DNA of 64,000 nucleotides from an uncultured Eubacterium sp. (GCA_910589595.1 CAJUTM010000015.1:1-64000), one strand, 5' to 3'. Counted from the first letter of the stretch, positions 26,867 through 36,055 are shown. Translations and numbers: made by a program. Notes: generated from the letters alone by a model not told the origin.

Positions 26867-28002
26867 CGTATCTGCTCATCCCTTTCTCTGCCAAAATGCT
26901 GCATGACATATTTGCCGCGCCCATGAGTTTTTGCCTGATATATCGTATCGTCTGCCATCTGATATATTTCATCAAAATGAACCGTCTCGTCGCCGATGAT
27001 TATCGCCCCAATACTAATTGTCATATTAATGTTTCCATATCGGTTCGACATCTCCCTTGCTTCCTGCTGTACACGGAAACACTGGTTTGTCAGCCACTCT
27101 TCGTCCTCCATGCTGCGCACATAAACCATAAACTCGTCGCCGCCGACCCGCCCGATAATATCTGACCCCCGAAACGTATGAATGAGAAAATCCGCAATAT
27201 TTTCTAAAAAAGAATCTACGGTCTTCGCTCCAAGACCATCGTTCATTCTCTTTAAATTATCCACATCCAGAATAAGAAGAGCCGATTGGGAATGCTGCTC
27301 TCTCGCTTTCAATACTTCGCGAACGGAATTTTCAAAGGAAAATTTATTGAGAATGCCGGTCACCGGATCGACCATGCTCCTGCGCATATACTCACGTTTT
27401 GCATTATTATCCTTAATGCGCAGCTGTACTATCGTCAGCGCCAGCAGATAGCCGAAAAACAATCCGATAAGAGATGAAAAAATATCACTCTCTGCCATGC
27501 GCGGCGTCTTAAAATGCAACAGCGCCATCACATATACGATTTCCACCCCTGCAAGCAGGGGAACAAGAACGCGGAAGCGGAAGACAAAGATAGCGGGAAC
27601 CATTATAAAAATCAGCGGCATAAAATTAGCCGGCATATCCCTCGCCATATATACATCTATAATCATTACCAAAAAAGCGATAACTACCACAAATATAACA
27701 CAGGCAGTACTTACGACATATACGCTTATGTCCGGCTTTTTAGCATACAAAACAGAAAAAAGGGAAAAACCACAAATAACCGGAACAAACAGGAAATAGG
27801 GCACGGAAATATGCCATCCCGGAACTATCAGCGGCGTTATTAATAGCGAGAAAAATAAAAACGGGATTAGAAACATATTAATTTTCTTCAGTAAACGCAG
27901 ATTCAACCCCGCATTTTCCTCTTTGGCGTCTTCAAAATACTGCCGCCTTTCCTGATTGAACTGACGGAACATCTCTTCTGCTTTCCTTACATTTATCCGC
28001 AT
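26863..28002 (-). CDS. Membrane diguanylate cyclase (GGDEF)
   Basis: A 379-residue protein: cytoplasmic N-terminal helix, about six membrane helices (about 40-200), then a GGDEF domain. The active site is VGGDEFMVYV, preceded at the right spacing by an RxxD inhibitory site (RGSD), so it should make cyclic di-GMP and be product-inhibited. The ATG at 28002 has GAGG 6 bases upstream. A longer reading to 28056 would only translate a repeated leader sequence also found upstream of the DUF1385 gene. It overlaps trkH, linking a nucleotide-second-messenger enzyme to K+ uptake. Confidence 0.85.
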   Translation of the reverse strand: MRINVRKAEEMFRQFNQERRQYFEDAKEENAGLNLRLLKKINMFLIPFLFFSLLITPLIVPGWHISVPYFLFVPVICGFSLFSVLYAKKPDISVYVVSTACVIFVVVIAFLVMIIDVYMARDMPANFMPLIFIMVPAIFVFRFRVLVPLLAGVEIVYVMALLHFKTPRMAESDIFSSLIGLFFGYLLALTIVQLRIKDNNAKREYMRRSMVDPVTGILNKFSFENSVREVLKAREQHSQSALLILDVDNLKRMNDGLGAKTVDSFLENIADFLIHTFRGSDIIGRVGGDEFMVYVRSMEDEEWLTNQCFRVQQEAREMSNRYGNINMTISIGAIIIGDETVHFDEIYQMADDTIYQAKTHGRGKYVMQHFGRERDEQIR

Positions 28003-28014
28003 ACTATTCCTCAT

Positions 28015-28051
28015 TTCTGAGCGATTTATCGCGAAGAACCGCACGAGAAAA
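28015..28051 (-). repeat. 37-nt leader repeat, copy 1
   Basis: A 37-base sequence shared, with two differences, with 32576-32612. Both copies lie on the minus strand 13-14 bases before a start codon (GGDEF at 28002; DUF1385 at 32562). It contains a small hairpin, GCGA-TAAA-TCGC, that is kept by a G-U pair in the other copy. Confidence 0.65.
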
Positions 28052-28145
28052 CTCAAAGAGTTTCTCGTGTCGGAACAAAGCTATTTGTTTTCGCCCAGAA
28101 ACAAATAGCTTTGTGAAAAATCAGCGCATCAGCGTGATTTTTCAC
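28042..28145. terminator. Array of three perfect hairpins
   Basis: Three successive perfect stems: CACGAGAAA/TTTCTCGTG (28042-28069), a 15-bp stem CAAAGCTATTTGTTT/AAACAAATAGCTTTG (28076-28113) and an 11-bp stem GTGAAAAATCA/TGATTTTTCAC (28113-28145). They fill the gap between the MATE gene stop (28147) and the GGDEF start. They may end the MATE transcript, insulate the next operon, or be a mobile repeat. Confidence 0.6.
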
Positions 28146-28146
28146 G

Positions 28147-29523
28147 TTATTCTCCATTCTGTGCAAAATATTTCCGATACGAGACAACCATCAGCAGAAT
28201 AGATAGGGCAACGGCAAAATAATCCGTAACCGGCTGTGCCAAAACCAACGTCTGCGCCGTATGAAATAACTGGTGGAAGAGAAACAGCACCGGAATAAAA
28301 AGAAGTCCCTGACGGCTGATTGACAAAATAAGGGACGGCACCGCTGCTCCCATCGACTGGATTGCATTAATCATAACAAACAAAACACCCAATACCGGCC
28401 CCGAAAGAATGAACATACGGGCAAACTGCATACCGTAACCGAAAGCTTCCTCGTCCGTCAGAAAGGCGTTTACCATCGGGCCCGCTCCGGCATAGCAAAT
28501 CACCGTCATCACTACGCTGAGCGAGACTGCCAGTATAAGCGAAAAACGCAACACACCAAAAAACCGTTTTTTATTGCCGGCTCCGAAATTGTATCCGAGA
28601 AGCGGCTGAATACCGGTTCCCACTCCGATTAACAGCATGACGGCAACCATATTGACTTTCATCGCCACGCCCAATCCGGCAACTGCCAGTTTGCCGTAGC
28701 CGGACATCAGATTATTTATAATAACATTGGATGTACTCATCAAAATACTATTCAGGGACGCCGGAATACCGATTGCCATAACGCCTTTGGCGATTCCGCC
28801 CCGTATACGGTAATACTGGGGATTGATGGAAAGCATTGATTTTCCTGAAAGATAATGCCACAGATAAAACAGGGCGCTCAATATATTACCAATCACCGTG
28901 GCAACTGCCGCGCCGGCTACGTTCCAGCCAAAACCCAAAATCATAATCGGGTCGAGAATGATATTGGCAACATTACCTAAAATCATTCCCATCATCGCCT
29001 TATTTGCTTTTCCCTCTGCCCGCAAAATATTACTAAACGAATTGCTCACGATTAGAAATGGTACGCCGATTGCCACAATCCGCAAATATTCTTTGACATA
29101 GCCAACTGTCTCGGCTCCTACCTTTTCCGGTCTCGCGCCAATCATCACGCTGACAGGGCCCACGGCAAACAAAATAATCAGCATACCAATCACACCGATG
29201 ACCGCTCCCGTCCAAAAACAGAACGAACAGGTATATTTGGCGTCTTTTTCCCTCCCCTGCCCGAGCAGACGGGAAATCAGGGAAGTACCGCCGATACCAA
29301 ACAGCATACCCACGGCCATAAAAAACAGAAATGCCGGCGTCGCCAGTGAAACTGCCGCCACCATAGCGTCATTATTCGTCTGTCCGATAAAAAATGTATC
29401 TGCCAGATTGTATACCAGTACCATCAGCATACTGATAACCGAGGGAATGATATTAACAAATACCGCTTTCTGGATAGGTGCATTTTCAAATATTTCTACT
29501 GTCTTTTCACTATTCTTACTCAT
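28147..29523 (-). CDS. MATE-family multidrug efflux transporter
   Basis: A 458-residue protein with 12 hydrophobic segments and the MATE signature in each half (YNLADTFFIGQ; NMVAVMLLIGVGTGIQPLLG). It belongs to the NorM/MepA group that exports cationic drugs or metabolites using Na+ or H+ gradients; the substrate is unknown. It lies downstream of prfA with 18 bases between them and may be transcribed with it. Confidence 0.88.
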   Translation of the reverse strand: MSKNSEKTVEIFENAPIQKAVFVNIIPSVISMLMVLVYNLADTFFIGQTNNDAMVAAVSLATPAFLFFMAVGMLFGIGGTSLISRLLGQGREKDAKYTCSFCFWTGAVIGVIGMLIILFAVGPVSVMIGARPEKVGAETVGYVKEYLRIVAIGVPFLIVSNSFSNILRAEGKANKAMMGMILGNVANIILDPIMILGFGWNVAGAAVATVIGNILSALFYLWHYLSGKSMLSINPQYYRIRGGIAKGVMAIGIPASLNSILMSTSNVIINNLMSGYGKLAVAGLGVAMKVNMVAVMLLIGVGTGIQPLLGYNFGAGNKKRFFGVLRFSLILAVSLSVVMTVICYAGAGPMVNAFLTDEEAFGYGMQFARMFILSGPVLGVLFVMINAIQSMGAAVPSLILSISRQGLLFIPVLFLFHQLFHTAQTLVLAQPVTDYFAVALSILLMVVSYRKYFAQNGE

Positions 29524-29541
29524 CTTATTTTGTATCCTCCG

Positions 29542-30612
29542 TTAGTCAGACATCTTTGCCAATTTTGCCGCCTGATCAGCGGCAATCAGACTGTCTAACA
29601 CTTCATTTAAATCTCCATCAATAATTGAATCCAGCTTGTGCAGCGTCAGTTTGATTCGGTGATCGGTCACCCGCCCCTGCGGATAATTATACGTCCGTAT
29701 TTTCTCGGAGCGGTCTCCCGTTCCTATCTGGCTGCGCCGCGCTTCCGCTTCTGCGTCATGCGCTTTTGCACACTCCAGTTCATACAGACGGGCACGCAGC
29801 ACTTTCAGTGCCTTATCCTTATTCTTTAACTGGGATTTCTCATCCTGACAGGAAATGACAATACCGGTCGGTATATGAGTCAAACGCACTGCCGAATCGG
29901 TCGTATTGACACATTGTCCACCGTTTCCGGAGGCCCGAAATACGTCAAACTTACAATCGTTCATATCAATATCGACTTCCACATCTTCCACTTCCGGCAT
30001 AATGGCAACCGTAGCCGTCGAAGTGTGAATGCGGCCGCCGGATTCAGTCGCCGGAATCCGCTGTACACGGTGAACGCCGCTCTCATATTTCAATTTGGAA
30101 TAAGCCCCGAGGCCGTTTATCATAAATACAATTTCCTTAAATCCGCCAATTCCGTTTTCATTGGAATTCATTGTATCAATCTTCCAGCGGTTGCCCTCGG
30201 CAAATTTGCAGTACATGCGGTACAAGTCCGCCGCAAACAGAGCAGCTTCGTCGCCTCCCGCCCCCGCACGGATTTCCACAATTACATTTTTATCGTCGTT
30301 CGGGTCTTTCGGCAGTAACAATATCCGCAGTTCCTGTTCGATTACCTCCACACTGCTTCTGCACTCGTTCAGTTCCTCTTTTGCCAGCTCGCGCATCTCC
30401 TCGTCCGTTTCTTCTTCCAACATTGACAGACTGTCTTCTATGCCCTCTTTTTTCTCTTTATATTCTTTATATTTCGCGACAATCGGCTCCAGTTCCGATT
30501 GTTCTCTCATCAAACGCTGATATTTTTTCTGGTCGTTCAATACATCCGGCTCACTTAATTCATTTAATACCTCTTCATAGCGAAGCAGTGTATCTTCCAG
30601 CTTATCAAACAT
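29542..30612 (-). CDS. prfA: Peptide chain release factor 1
   Basis: A 356-residue class I release factor reading UAA and UAG. It has the GGQ peptidyl-hydrolysis motif in RASGNGGQCVNTTDSAVRL and the tripeptide anticodon PAT in VQRIPATES. The ATG at 30612 is chosen because GGAGGAAT precedes it; a longer frame adds ten residues without a ribosome site. The upstream gene prmC methylates the glutamine of its GGQ motif, a standard pairing. Confidence 0.95.
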   Translation of the reverse strand: MFDKLEDTLLRYEEVLNELSEPDVLNDQKKYQRLMREQSELEPIVAKYKEYKEKKEGIEDSLSMLEEETDEEMRELAKEELNECRSSVEVIEQELRILLLPKDPNDDKNVIVEIRAGAGGDEAALFAADLYRMYCKFAEGNRWKIDTMNSNENGIGGFKEIVFMINGLGAYSKLKYESGVHRVQRIPATESGGRIHTSTATVAIMPEVEDVEVDIDMNDCKFDVFRASGNGGQCVNTTDSAVRLTHIPTGIVISCQDEKSQLKNKDKALKVLRARLYELECAKAHDAEAEARRSQIGTGDRSEKIRTYNYPQGRVTDHRIKLTLHKLDSIIDGDLNEVLDSLIAADQAAKLAKMSD

Positions 30613-30613
30613 C

Positions 30614-31447
30614 TTATTCCTCCATTCTGCGGCCTGTGACAATTCTATCCAGTCCTGCCAAATCTTTTTTTATCTCCACATCCGTATATCCTGAGTGTTC
30701 CATATAAGAACGGACAGCTTTCCCCTGATTATACCCCGTCTCAAAACAAAGCCGTCCTCCGAACTGCAGATACCGACTACTCTCTCCGATAATGCGATAA
30801 TAAAAATGTAATCCGTCTTCCGCGCCGTCCAGAGCCGCAAGCGGCTCATAGTCTCTGACTTCCGGCATTAACCGCCCGATTTCCGCAGTTGGAATATACG
30901 GTGGATTGGCAACGATTACATCATATGTACTTTCTATATTTTCAAACAAATCGCCCTGCACAAACAAAACATCCGCCTGATTCTTATGTGCATTTTCCCG
31001 CGCAACGCGCAATGCCGCTTGCGACAAATCTGCCAGCGTTACTGAGCGGCAGCCGCCCAATACTGCCAGACTAATACCGATACAGCCAGAACCCGTGCAC
31101 AAATCCAACACGTCTTTTCCCCGCACATACGGAAGCGCTTCTTCTACCAGACACTCCGTATCCTGCCTCGGAATCAGTACATTCTCGTCCACATAGAACG
31201 GCAGTCCCATAAATTCCGTTTCATTGGTAATGTACTCCAAAGGCCTGCGCGTCATACGCAGTTCCAGTACATGCCCGTATTCTGTCAGCCAGCCGTCTTC
31301 CGCTTCTTCCTCCGCCCGCAAAAAAAACGAGCTCTTTGTCATTCCCGTAACATGGGCAAACAGATACCACGCATTGACTTTTGCCTCCGGTATATCCGCC
31401 TGCTGCAGCCGTCTTTCGCCGTCAACGAGCATTTCCCGTATTGTCAT
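30614..31447 (-). CDS. prmC: Peptide chain release factor N5-glutamine methyltransferase
   Basis: A 277-residue enzyme that methylates the GGQ glutamine of release factors. An N-terminal five-helix domain is followed by a SAM methyltransferase domain with VLDLCTGSGCIGISLA and the catalytic NPPY motif (VIVANPPYIPTAE). It sits directly upstream of prfA (one base between them) and overlaps the DUF1385 gene by ATGA. Confidence 0.93.
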   Translation of the reverse strand: MTIREMLVDGERRLQQADIPEAKVNAWYLFAHVTGMTKSSFFLRAEEEAEDGWLTEYGHVLELRMTRRPLEYITNETEFMGLPFYVDENVLIPRQDTECLVEEALPYVRGKDVLDLCTGSGCIGISLAVLGGCRSVTLADLSQAALRVARENAHKNQADVLFVQGDLFENIESTYDVIVANPPYIPTAEIGRLMPEVRDYEPLAALDGAEDGLHFYYRIIGESSRYLQFGGRLCFETGYNQGKAVRSYMEHSGYTDVEIKKDLAGLDRIVTGRRMEE

Positions 31448-32562
31448 TGTTCTCCATCCTCAAAATATTCATCGATTTTTTCAAGAATTTCTTTCTCTTC
31501 TTCCTCGATTTCGTCAATGTCCAGAATTTCTATATCCCCGCCGTTCTCCTCTGCCTCCACGGCGCTCTCTTCCTTTTTTTCTTCTTCCTTATCCTGTACT
31601 TCCGCCGGCGCCTCCTTATCCGTTACCGGCGCTTCCTGTGCGTCGTCCATATGCGCAATGAATTCTTTCCAGTCAAACACCGCCTCTACCGACGCAATCG
31701 CCACTTCTATCATGTCGTCTGTCGGCTCTGCCGTTGTCAGCCCCTGCAGCATAAGTCCCGGCTTACTGAGAACATTTATGACGGCGTTGTCATGGCTTCC
31801 CGCAAAGCGGATAAACTCATACGCCAATCCGGCTATAACCGGAATGAGAAGAATACGCAGCAACATGCGCAGCCATACGTTGCCGACGACAATGAACATA
31901 AAGAACAGTATACTGACAAACATTACGATAAGCAGGAAACTGGTTCCACAGCGCTTATGTACCGTCGTCTGTTTCCTCACATTCGCTACCGTTAAATCTT
32001 CCCCGTTCTCTACACAATTAATGCATTTATGCTCTGCACCGTGATACATAAAAACTCTTTTTATATCTTTCATAAGAGAAATCAGTTTCACATATACAAC
32101 AAACAGAATGACACGCAGGACGCCCTCTATGAGCCCCCGTAACTGCGGGGAGGGAATCGGTTTCTTTAACGCTTCCGAGAGCAGAAAAGGCCCGACCACG
32201 AAAATGCCGATTGCCAATATGATTGCCAACATCAAAATGAGTCCCATTATCAGGCTGTCTTTCACATCTTCTTTCTTTCCGTTATTCTTCTGTTCTCCCT
32301 TTTTTTGTTCCTCTTCGTCCTCATAAAAAGAAGTCGAATAATTCAATGTCTTCATACCGGTCTTTAGCGATTCGATAAACGTCACGACACCGCGGATAAC
32401 CGGCAAATTTGCTGCTTTGCTTTGGTCGCGGAGGCTTCTGCACGTTTCCTTTTTGACTTCTATCTCTCCGTCCGGTTTACGCACAGCTACGGAATATTCT
32501 TTTTGATTTTTCATCATTATACCTTCCAGTACAGCCTGACCACCAATTCCTGAATATTTCAT
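31444..32562 (-). CDS. DUF1385 membrane protein (PrmC-associated)
   Basis: A 372-residue protein. It has the DUF1385 start GIGGQAVLEGIMMKN, membrane helices (about 108-135, 150-165 and 205-265) and the HGAEHKCINCVENG motif with conserved His and Cys residues. The last about 80 residues are a highly acidic Glu/Asp-rich tail. The family is widely linked to prmC/prfA and rpmE in Firmicutes but its function is unknown. The ATG is 14 bases after the 37-nt leader repeat. Confidence 0.85.
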   Translation of the reverse strand: MKYSGIGGQAVLEGIMMKNQKEYSVAVRKPDGEIEVKKETCRSLRDQSKAANLPVIRGVVTFIESLKTGMKTLNYSTSFYEDEEEQKKGEQKNNGKKEDVKDSLIMGLILMLAIILAIGIFVVGPFLLSEALKKPIPSPQLRGLIEGVLRVILFVVYVKLISLMKDIKRVFMYHGAEHKCINCVENGEDLTVANVRKQTTVHKRCGTSFLLIVMFVSILFFMFIVVGNVWLRMLLRILLIPVIAGLAYEFIRFAGSHDNAVINVLSKPGLMLQGLTTAEPTDDMIEVAIASVEAVFDWKEFIAHMDDAQEAPVTDKEAPAEVQDKEEEKKEESAVEAEENGGDIEILDIDEIEEEEKEILEKIDEYFEDGEQ

Positions 32563-32575
32563 GCGAATCCCCCCA

Positions 32576-32612
32576 TTCTGAGCGATTTATCACGAAGAAC
32601 CGCACGCGAAAA
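32576..32612 (-). repeat. 37-nt leader repeat, copy 2
   Basis: Second copy of the sequence at 28015-28051, differing at two positions and again ending about 14 bases before a minus-strand start codon. The C-to-T change within the small hairpin keeps pairing through G-U. Confidence 0.65.
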
Positions 32613-32642
32613 CCCGAAACGTTTCCCGCGGCGACTCCTGCG

Positions 32643-32673
32643 AAAAAAGGGCAAAGCCACGTTGACTTTGCCC
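32643..32673 (-). terminator. Intrinsic terminator of rpmE
   Basis: Perfect 8-bp stem GGGCAAAG/CTTTGCCC followed on the minus strand by TTTTTT, 15 bases after the rpmE stop codon. Confidence 0.85.
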
Positions 32674-32687
32674 ATGTTCTCAACAAA

Positions 32688-32888
32688 TTATTTTAAGCCA
32701 TATTTACGATTGAACTTATCAATCGCACCACGGGCTGCAACCGATTTCTGCTGTCCCGTATAGAATGGATGACACTTGGAACAAACCTCAACGTGAATTT
32801 CCTCTTTCGTTGACCCTGTCGTAAATGTGTTACCACAGTTGCAGACAACTTTTGCCTGATAATATTCCGGATGAATTCCCTCTCTCAT
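32688..32888 (-). CDS. rpmE: 50S ribosomal protein L31
   Basis: A 66-residue large-subunit ribosomal protein of the zinc-binding type: cysteines in VVCNCGNTF and VCSKCHPFYTG form the Zn site. The C-terminal KFNRKYGLK is typical. It has its own terminator just downstream and a gap of about 130 bases to rho upstream. Confidence 0.96.
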   Translation of the reverse strand: MREGIHPEYYQAKVVCNCGNTFTTGSTKEEIHVEVCSKCHPFYTGQQKSVAARGAIDKFNRKYGLK

Positions 32889-33016
32889 GTTTCTTTCACC
32901 TCACTACTTATATTTTCCTTATCTCTTATCTACAAATGAGAAACAAGTTTCCTGCTCAAAAACTGCTTGCTCATTGTATCATGTAATCTTCTCAAATGCA
33001 AGTATTTTTTTACAAT

Positions 33017-34594
33017 TTACAAATGCATCTTTTTTACCGTTTCAATAAATTCTTTATTTGACTTCGTCCGCTTAAACAGATTTAATATCTGCTCCAACGC
33101 CTGTTCTGATTTCATTCCTCCCAAGGCGCGGCGCACTTTGAGCACTGCCTCCTGCTCCTCTTCATTCAGCAGAAGATCTTCCCGCCGTGTGCTTGATTTC
33201 TGAATATCCATCGCCGGAAAAATGCGTCTCTCCGACAAGCTCCTGTCCAGTACCAGTTCCATGTTGCCGGTTCCCTTAAATTCTTCAAACACCACATCGT
33301 CCATACGGCTTCCGGTATCGACAAGAGCCGTCGCCAAAATCGTCAGACTGCCGCCCTCCCGCATATTGCGCGCGGCGCCAAAAAACTTTTTCGGCATGTG
33401 TAATGCCGCCGGATCCAAACCGCCGGAAAGAGTCCTTCCGCTCGGCGTCACCGTCAGGTTGTAGGCGCGGGCCAGACGGGTAATGCTGTCCAGCAGTATC
33501 GTGACGTCCTCTCCGCTCTCTACCAGACGCTTGGCGCGCTCAATCACCATTTCCGAAACACGCTTGTGATTCTCCGGCAATTCATCAAACGTAGAATAGA
33601 TAACTTCTACTTTTTTCCCCTCAATTGATTCTTTAATGTCCGTCACTTCCTCCGGACGCTCGTCAATCAGAAGAATAATCAGGTTCATCTTCGGATAGTT
33701 TTGTGTGATGGCCTTTGCCACCTGCTTCAGCAGCGTCGTCTTGCCGGTCTTCGGCTGCGACACAATCATACCGCGCTGTCCCTTGCCGATTGGCGATATC
33801 AAATCCAGCATACGCATGGATACTCCCGCGCCGGGGGTCTCCAAGTGCAGTCTGCTGTCCGGAAATACCGGAGTCAAATCTTCAAATCGCTTTCGCGAAT
33901 ATAAATAGGACGGCGAACGCCCGTTGACTTTTTTCATATACAGCAATGCGCTGAACTTTTCATTGGCTGTCTTTATGCGCAGATTTCCCTCTACAATATC
34001 ACCGGAACGCAGTCCGAAACGCCGTATAAACTGCGGCGCCACATAGACGTCGTTCTCCCCCGGAAGGAAGTTGTCGCAGCGGATAAAACCAAATCCCTCC
34101 TGCATAATTTCCAAAATGCCCTTTTTTGTCACTCCACTGTCAATGTCCTTGATTTCTTTTGGATGTACATCGGCAATCTGACGGTCTTTGACAATCGAAA
34201 TCAGACCATCACTGCCATCGTGATATCGCTGCTTATGATTCAGATTGTAATAATAATTCGTATTCTGCGCCACATTATTCGTATGCGCGGGAGCCTCATA
34301 ATCCCGCTTTCTTTCTCTTTCTTTTCCTCTTTCCATATTGCGCGGCTTTTCTCTTATTCTCTCGTTTTCCCGATTTTTTGTGCGCTCACTATCCCAGCTT
34401 TTTTCCCGCGGCCTCGCTTTCTCATTATCCTTTTTCCAATCGCTGCTCTTCTCATTTTCTTTCTTATTTTCCGTCTGTAAAACTTCTGCAATTCTGGCCG
34501 CTAACTCCGGCTTTCTCAAAGCTGTAATCCCTTTTATTCCTTTTTCTTTGGCAAATTCCCGCAATTCCGCCAATGTCATTTTCGTCAAATCCAT
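33017..34594 (-). CDS. rho: Transcription termination factor Rho
   Basis: A 525-residue hexameric RNA helicase that ends transcription. An N-terminal Rho-N/SAP helix domain (1-40) is followed by a highly charged Lys/Arg/Glu insertion (about 42-105) common in Gram-positive high-GC and some Clostridia Rhos. Next are the cold-shock-like RNA-binding domain (GFGFIRCDNFLPGENDVYV) and the RecA-like ATPase with Walker A QPKTGKTTLL, Walker B ILLDSITRLARAYN and the Q-loop region SGGLDPAALH. About 120 bases of leader separate it from its promoter. Confidence 0.94.
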   Translation of the reverse strand: MDLTKMTLAELREFAKEKGIKGITALRKPELAARIAEVLQTENKKENEKSSDWKKDNEKARPREKSWDSERTKNRENERIREKPRNMERGKERERKRDYEAPAHTNNVAQNTNYYYNLNHKQRYHDGSDGLISIVKDRQIADVHPKEIKDIDSGVTKKGILEIMQEGFGFIRCDNFLPGENDVYVAPQFIRRFGLRSGDIVEGNLRIKTANEKFSALLYMKKVNGRSPSYLYSRKRFEDLTPVFPDSRLHLETPGAGVSMRMLDLISPIGKGQRGMIVSQPKTGKTTLLKQVAKAITQNYPKMNLIILLIDERPEEVTDIKESIEGKKVEVIYSTFDELPENHKRVSEMVIERAKRLVESGEDVTILLDSITRLARAYNLTVTPSGRTLSGGLDPAALHMPKKFFGAARNMREGGSLTILATALVDTGSRMDDVVFEEFKGTGNMELVLDRSLSERRIFPAMDIQKSSTRREDLLLNEEEQEAVLKVRRALGGMKSEQALEQILNLFKRTKSNKEFIETVKKMHL

Positions 34595-34721
34595 CGTTTT
34601 CTTCCTTTCTAATAAAACCTCTTATATCCTGTAATCACACCTGTGGGAAAATCGGATTATACTCGCTCGATTAAAGATAATAACAGATTCTTCTGTATAG
34701 AGATACAAACTATTGTACTGT

Positions 34722-34750
34722 ATTATAACGTATAAAAGGAGCTCTTGCAA
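34722..34750 (-). promoter_or_regulatory. Promoter for rho
   Basis: On the minus strand TTGCAA (34750-34745) and TATAAT (34727-34722) are exactly 17 bases apart. The -35 lies inside the hairpin ending the UDPGP gene, so terminator and promoter overlap. It implies a leader of about 120 bases for rho. Confidence 0.65.
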
Positions 34751-34760
34751 GCCCCTTTTC
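34733..34760 (-). terminator. Terminator of the UDPGP gene
   Basis: An imperfect stem with AAAAGG...CCTTTT outer arms and GCT/AGC inner pairing, ending in TTTTA on the minus strand, directly after the UDPGP stop codon at 34765. Confidence 0.6.
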
Positions 34761-34764
34761 CTCA

Positions 34765-35991
34765 CTAAAAGTCTATTTTATTCAACTTCATCAACTCTCT
34801 GGCGCTTTCTAGCGAGTCAACGCCGGTGCGGTTCTTAATCGGCGCAAACTCTTTGCTGCGGTCGACTTCAAAAGAAAGGCAGTTATCCATCAGGCGAATC
34901 ATGTCCAGAACAAGAGTTTCAAACTTGTACCCGTTCGGCTCCTCCGGCTTCACAAGAGACGCCTGCTCATCAATATAAGGAATTTTCTTTTCCACAACAT
35001 GCATTGGCATATTTTCATTCATAATTCTTTTCAGCGTCTCCAACTCAAACAGATAGTTGAGTATGACGCCGTAATTGTATGACAATCTTCCCTCTTTTGT
35101 CCGTGAGTGAATCATCTCGTCCGTCATCTCGTAATATTCTACAATCGACGGTTTGCCGTCTTCCAGACAGAGCACGCCGACTCTCTCGTTCGGGTCTGCC
35201 TTGGCTACTACTTTCGCGCCGCAGACACAACCGGCCTGCAGCGTAGCTCCTACAAATACGGGATCCGCCATCTTCTGCAGCACATTGTCCACGGAAAAAA
35301 TATTGAGCCATTCCACACCCATCTTTGCTAGCTTCTCTGTCAAACCTGCTTTTACTAAAGAAGAAAACCAGCCGCCGTTGCCATTCGGTGAAGTGGATAA
35401 TTTATATTTTTCTTCCATATATATTTTTCCGTCATAACTTACGGACGGCGCCATTTCCTGCTGGAAGAAAAATACATAGTCCTTATTATATCCGAAATAA
35501 TCATGCTCCTTAAAAAAGGAAACGGTGTCTTCGTTATTTTTTTCACTCGTCATAATCAGCAGCGGTATCCATGCGTCTGCTTTTCTTACGACTTCCAGTA
35601 AATTGTTAATCAACTGGCCGAACAAAAACAATTCCCTATGAACGCCGATTTGCAGCATTCCTTTCGGCTTATCCAGTCCAAGGCGGGTTCCCTGTCCGCC
35701 TGCCAGCAATACGGCCCCTACTTTACACGCTTTTATCGCCTCCATGCCGATTGCTTCAAACTCTTCTTTTTTATTATCAATCTCTTCTAATGTAAGCGCG
35801 CCCAGCGGCGCCAGTTTTCCTTTCGGTACTTCTTTGACGCCATCTTTCGTCAAATCCAGTAAAGAGATATCTAACTCTTCAATCTGTTGAAGAAGACTTT
35901 TCTTCTCCTGCCCGTTTAATTCCTCATAATACTCTAATAAATGCTCCTGCCCTACAGGAGATAGCTTCCGGTAAGCCTCTTCGTATGTCAT
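34765..35991 (-). CDS. UDPGP-type nucleotidyltransferase (UDP-sugar pyrophosphorylase)
   Basis: A 408-residue protein of the eukaryote-like UDPGP type 1 family, which joins UTP to a sugar-1-phosphate (glucose, galactose or GlcNAc). The nucleotide loop LLAGGQGTRLGLDKPKGML is clear. NGNGGWFSSLVKAG and YNYGVILNYLF are typical substrate-side segments. The exact sugar is not evident. The ATG at 35991 has AAAGGGG 7 bases upstream. It diverges from the malic enzyme gene, and both have their own promoters. Confidence 0.85.
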   Translation of the reverse strand: MTYEEAYRKLSPVGQEHLLEYYEELNGQEKKSLLQQIEELDISLLDLTKDGVKEVPKGKLAPLGALTLEEIDNKKEEFEAIGMEAIKACKVGAVLLAGGQGTRLGLDKPKGMLQIGVHRELFLFGQLINNLLEVVRKADAWIPLLIMTSEKNNEDTVSFFKEHDYFGYNKDYVFFFQQEMAPSVSYDGKIYMEEKYKLSTSPNGNGGWFSSLVKAGLTEKLAKMGVEWLNIFSVDNVLQKMADPVFVGATLQAGCVCGAKVVAKADPNERVGVLCLEDGKPSIVEYYEMTDEMIHSRTKEGRLSYNYGVILNYLFELETLKRIMNENMPMHVVEKKIPYIDEQASLVKPEEPNGYKFETLVLDMIRLMDNCLSFEVDRSKEFAPIKNRTGVDSLESARELMKLNKIDF

Positions 35992-36026
35992 GCAATAACC
36001 CCTTTCCATCTTTTCATATTGTTTCC

Positions 36027-36055
36027 ATTATAGCAATTCTAAAATTAAAGCACAA
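36027..36055 (-). promoter_or_regulatory. Promoter for the UDPGP gene
   Basis: On the minus strand TTGTGC (36055-36050), a 17-base spacer and TATAAT (36032-36027) with an extended -10 TGC. Confidence 0.65.

Noticed and set aside
31224..32044. Plus-strand frames opposite DUF1385 and prmC
   Set aside because: Antisense to well-conserved genes; the Ser-rich translation mirrors the acidic tail of DUF1385.
32477..32686. 69-codon minus-strand frame overlapping the DUF1385 start
   Set aside because: It overlaps the DUF1385 gene, crosses the rpmE terminator and the 37-nt repeat, and has no family similarity.
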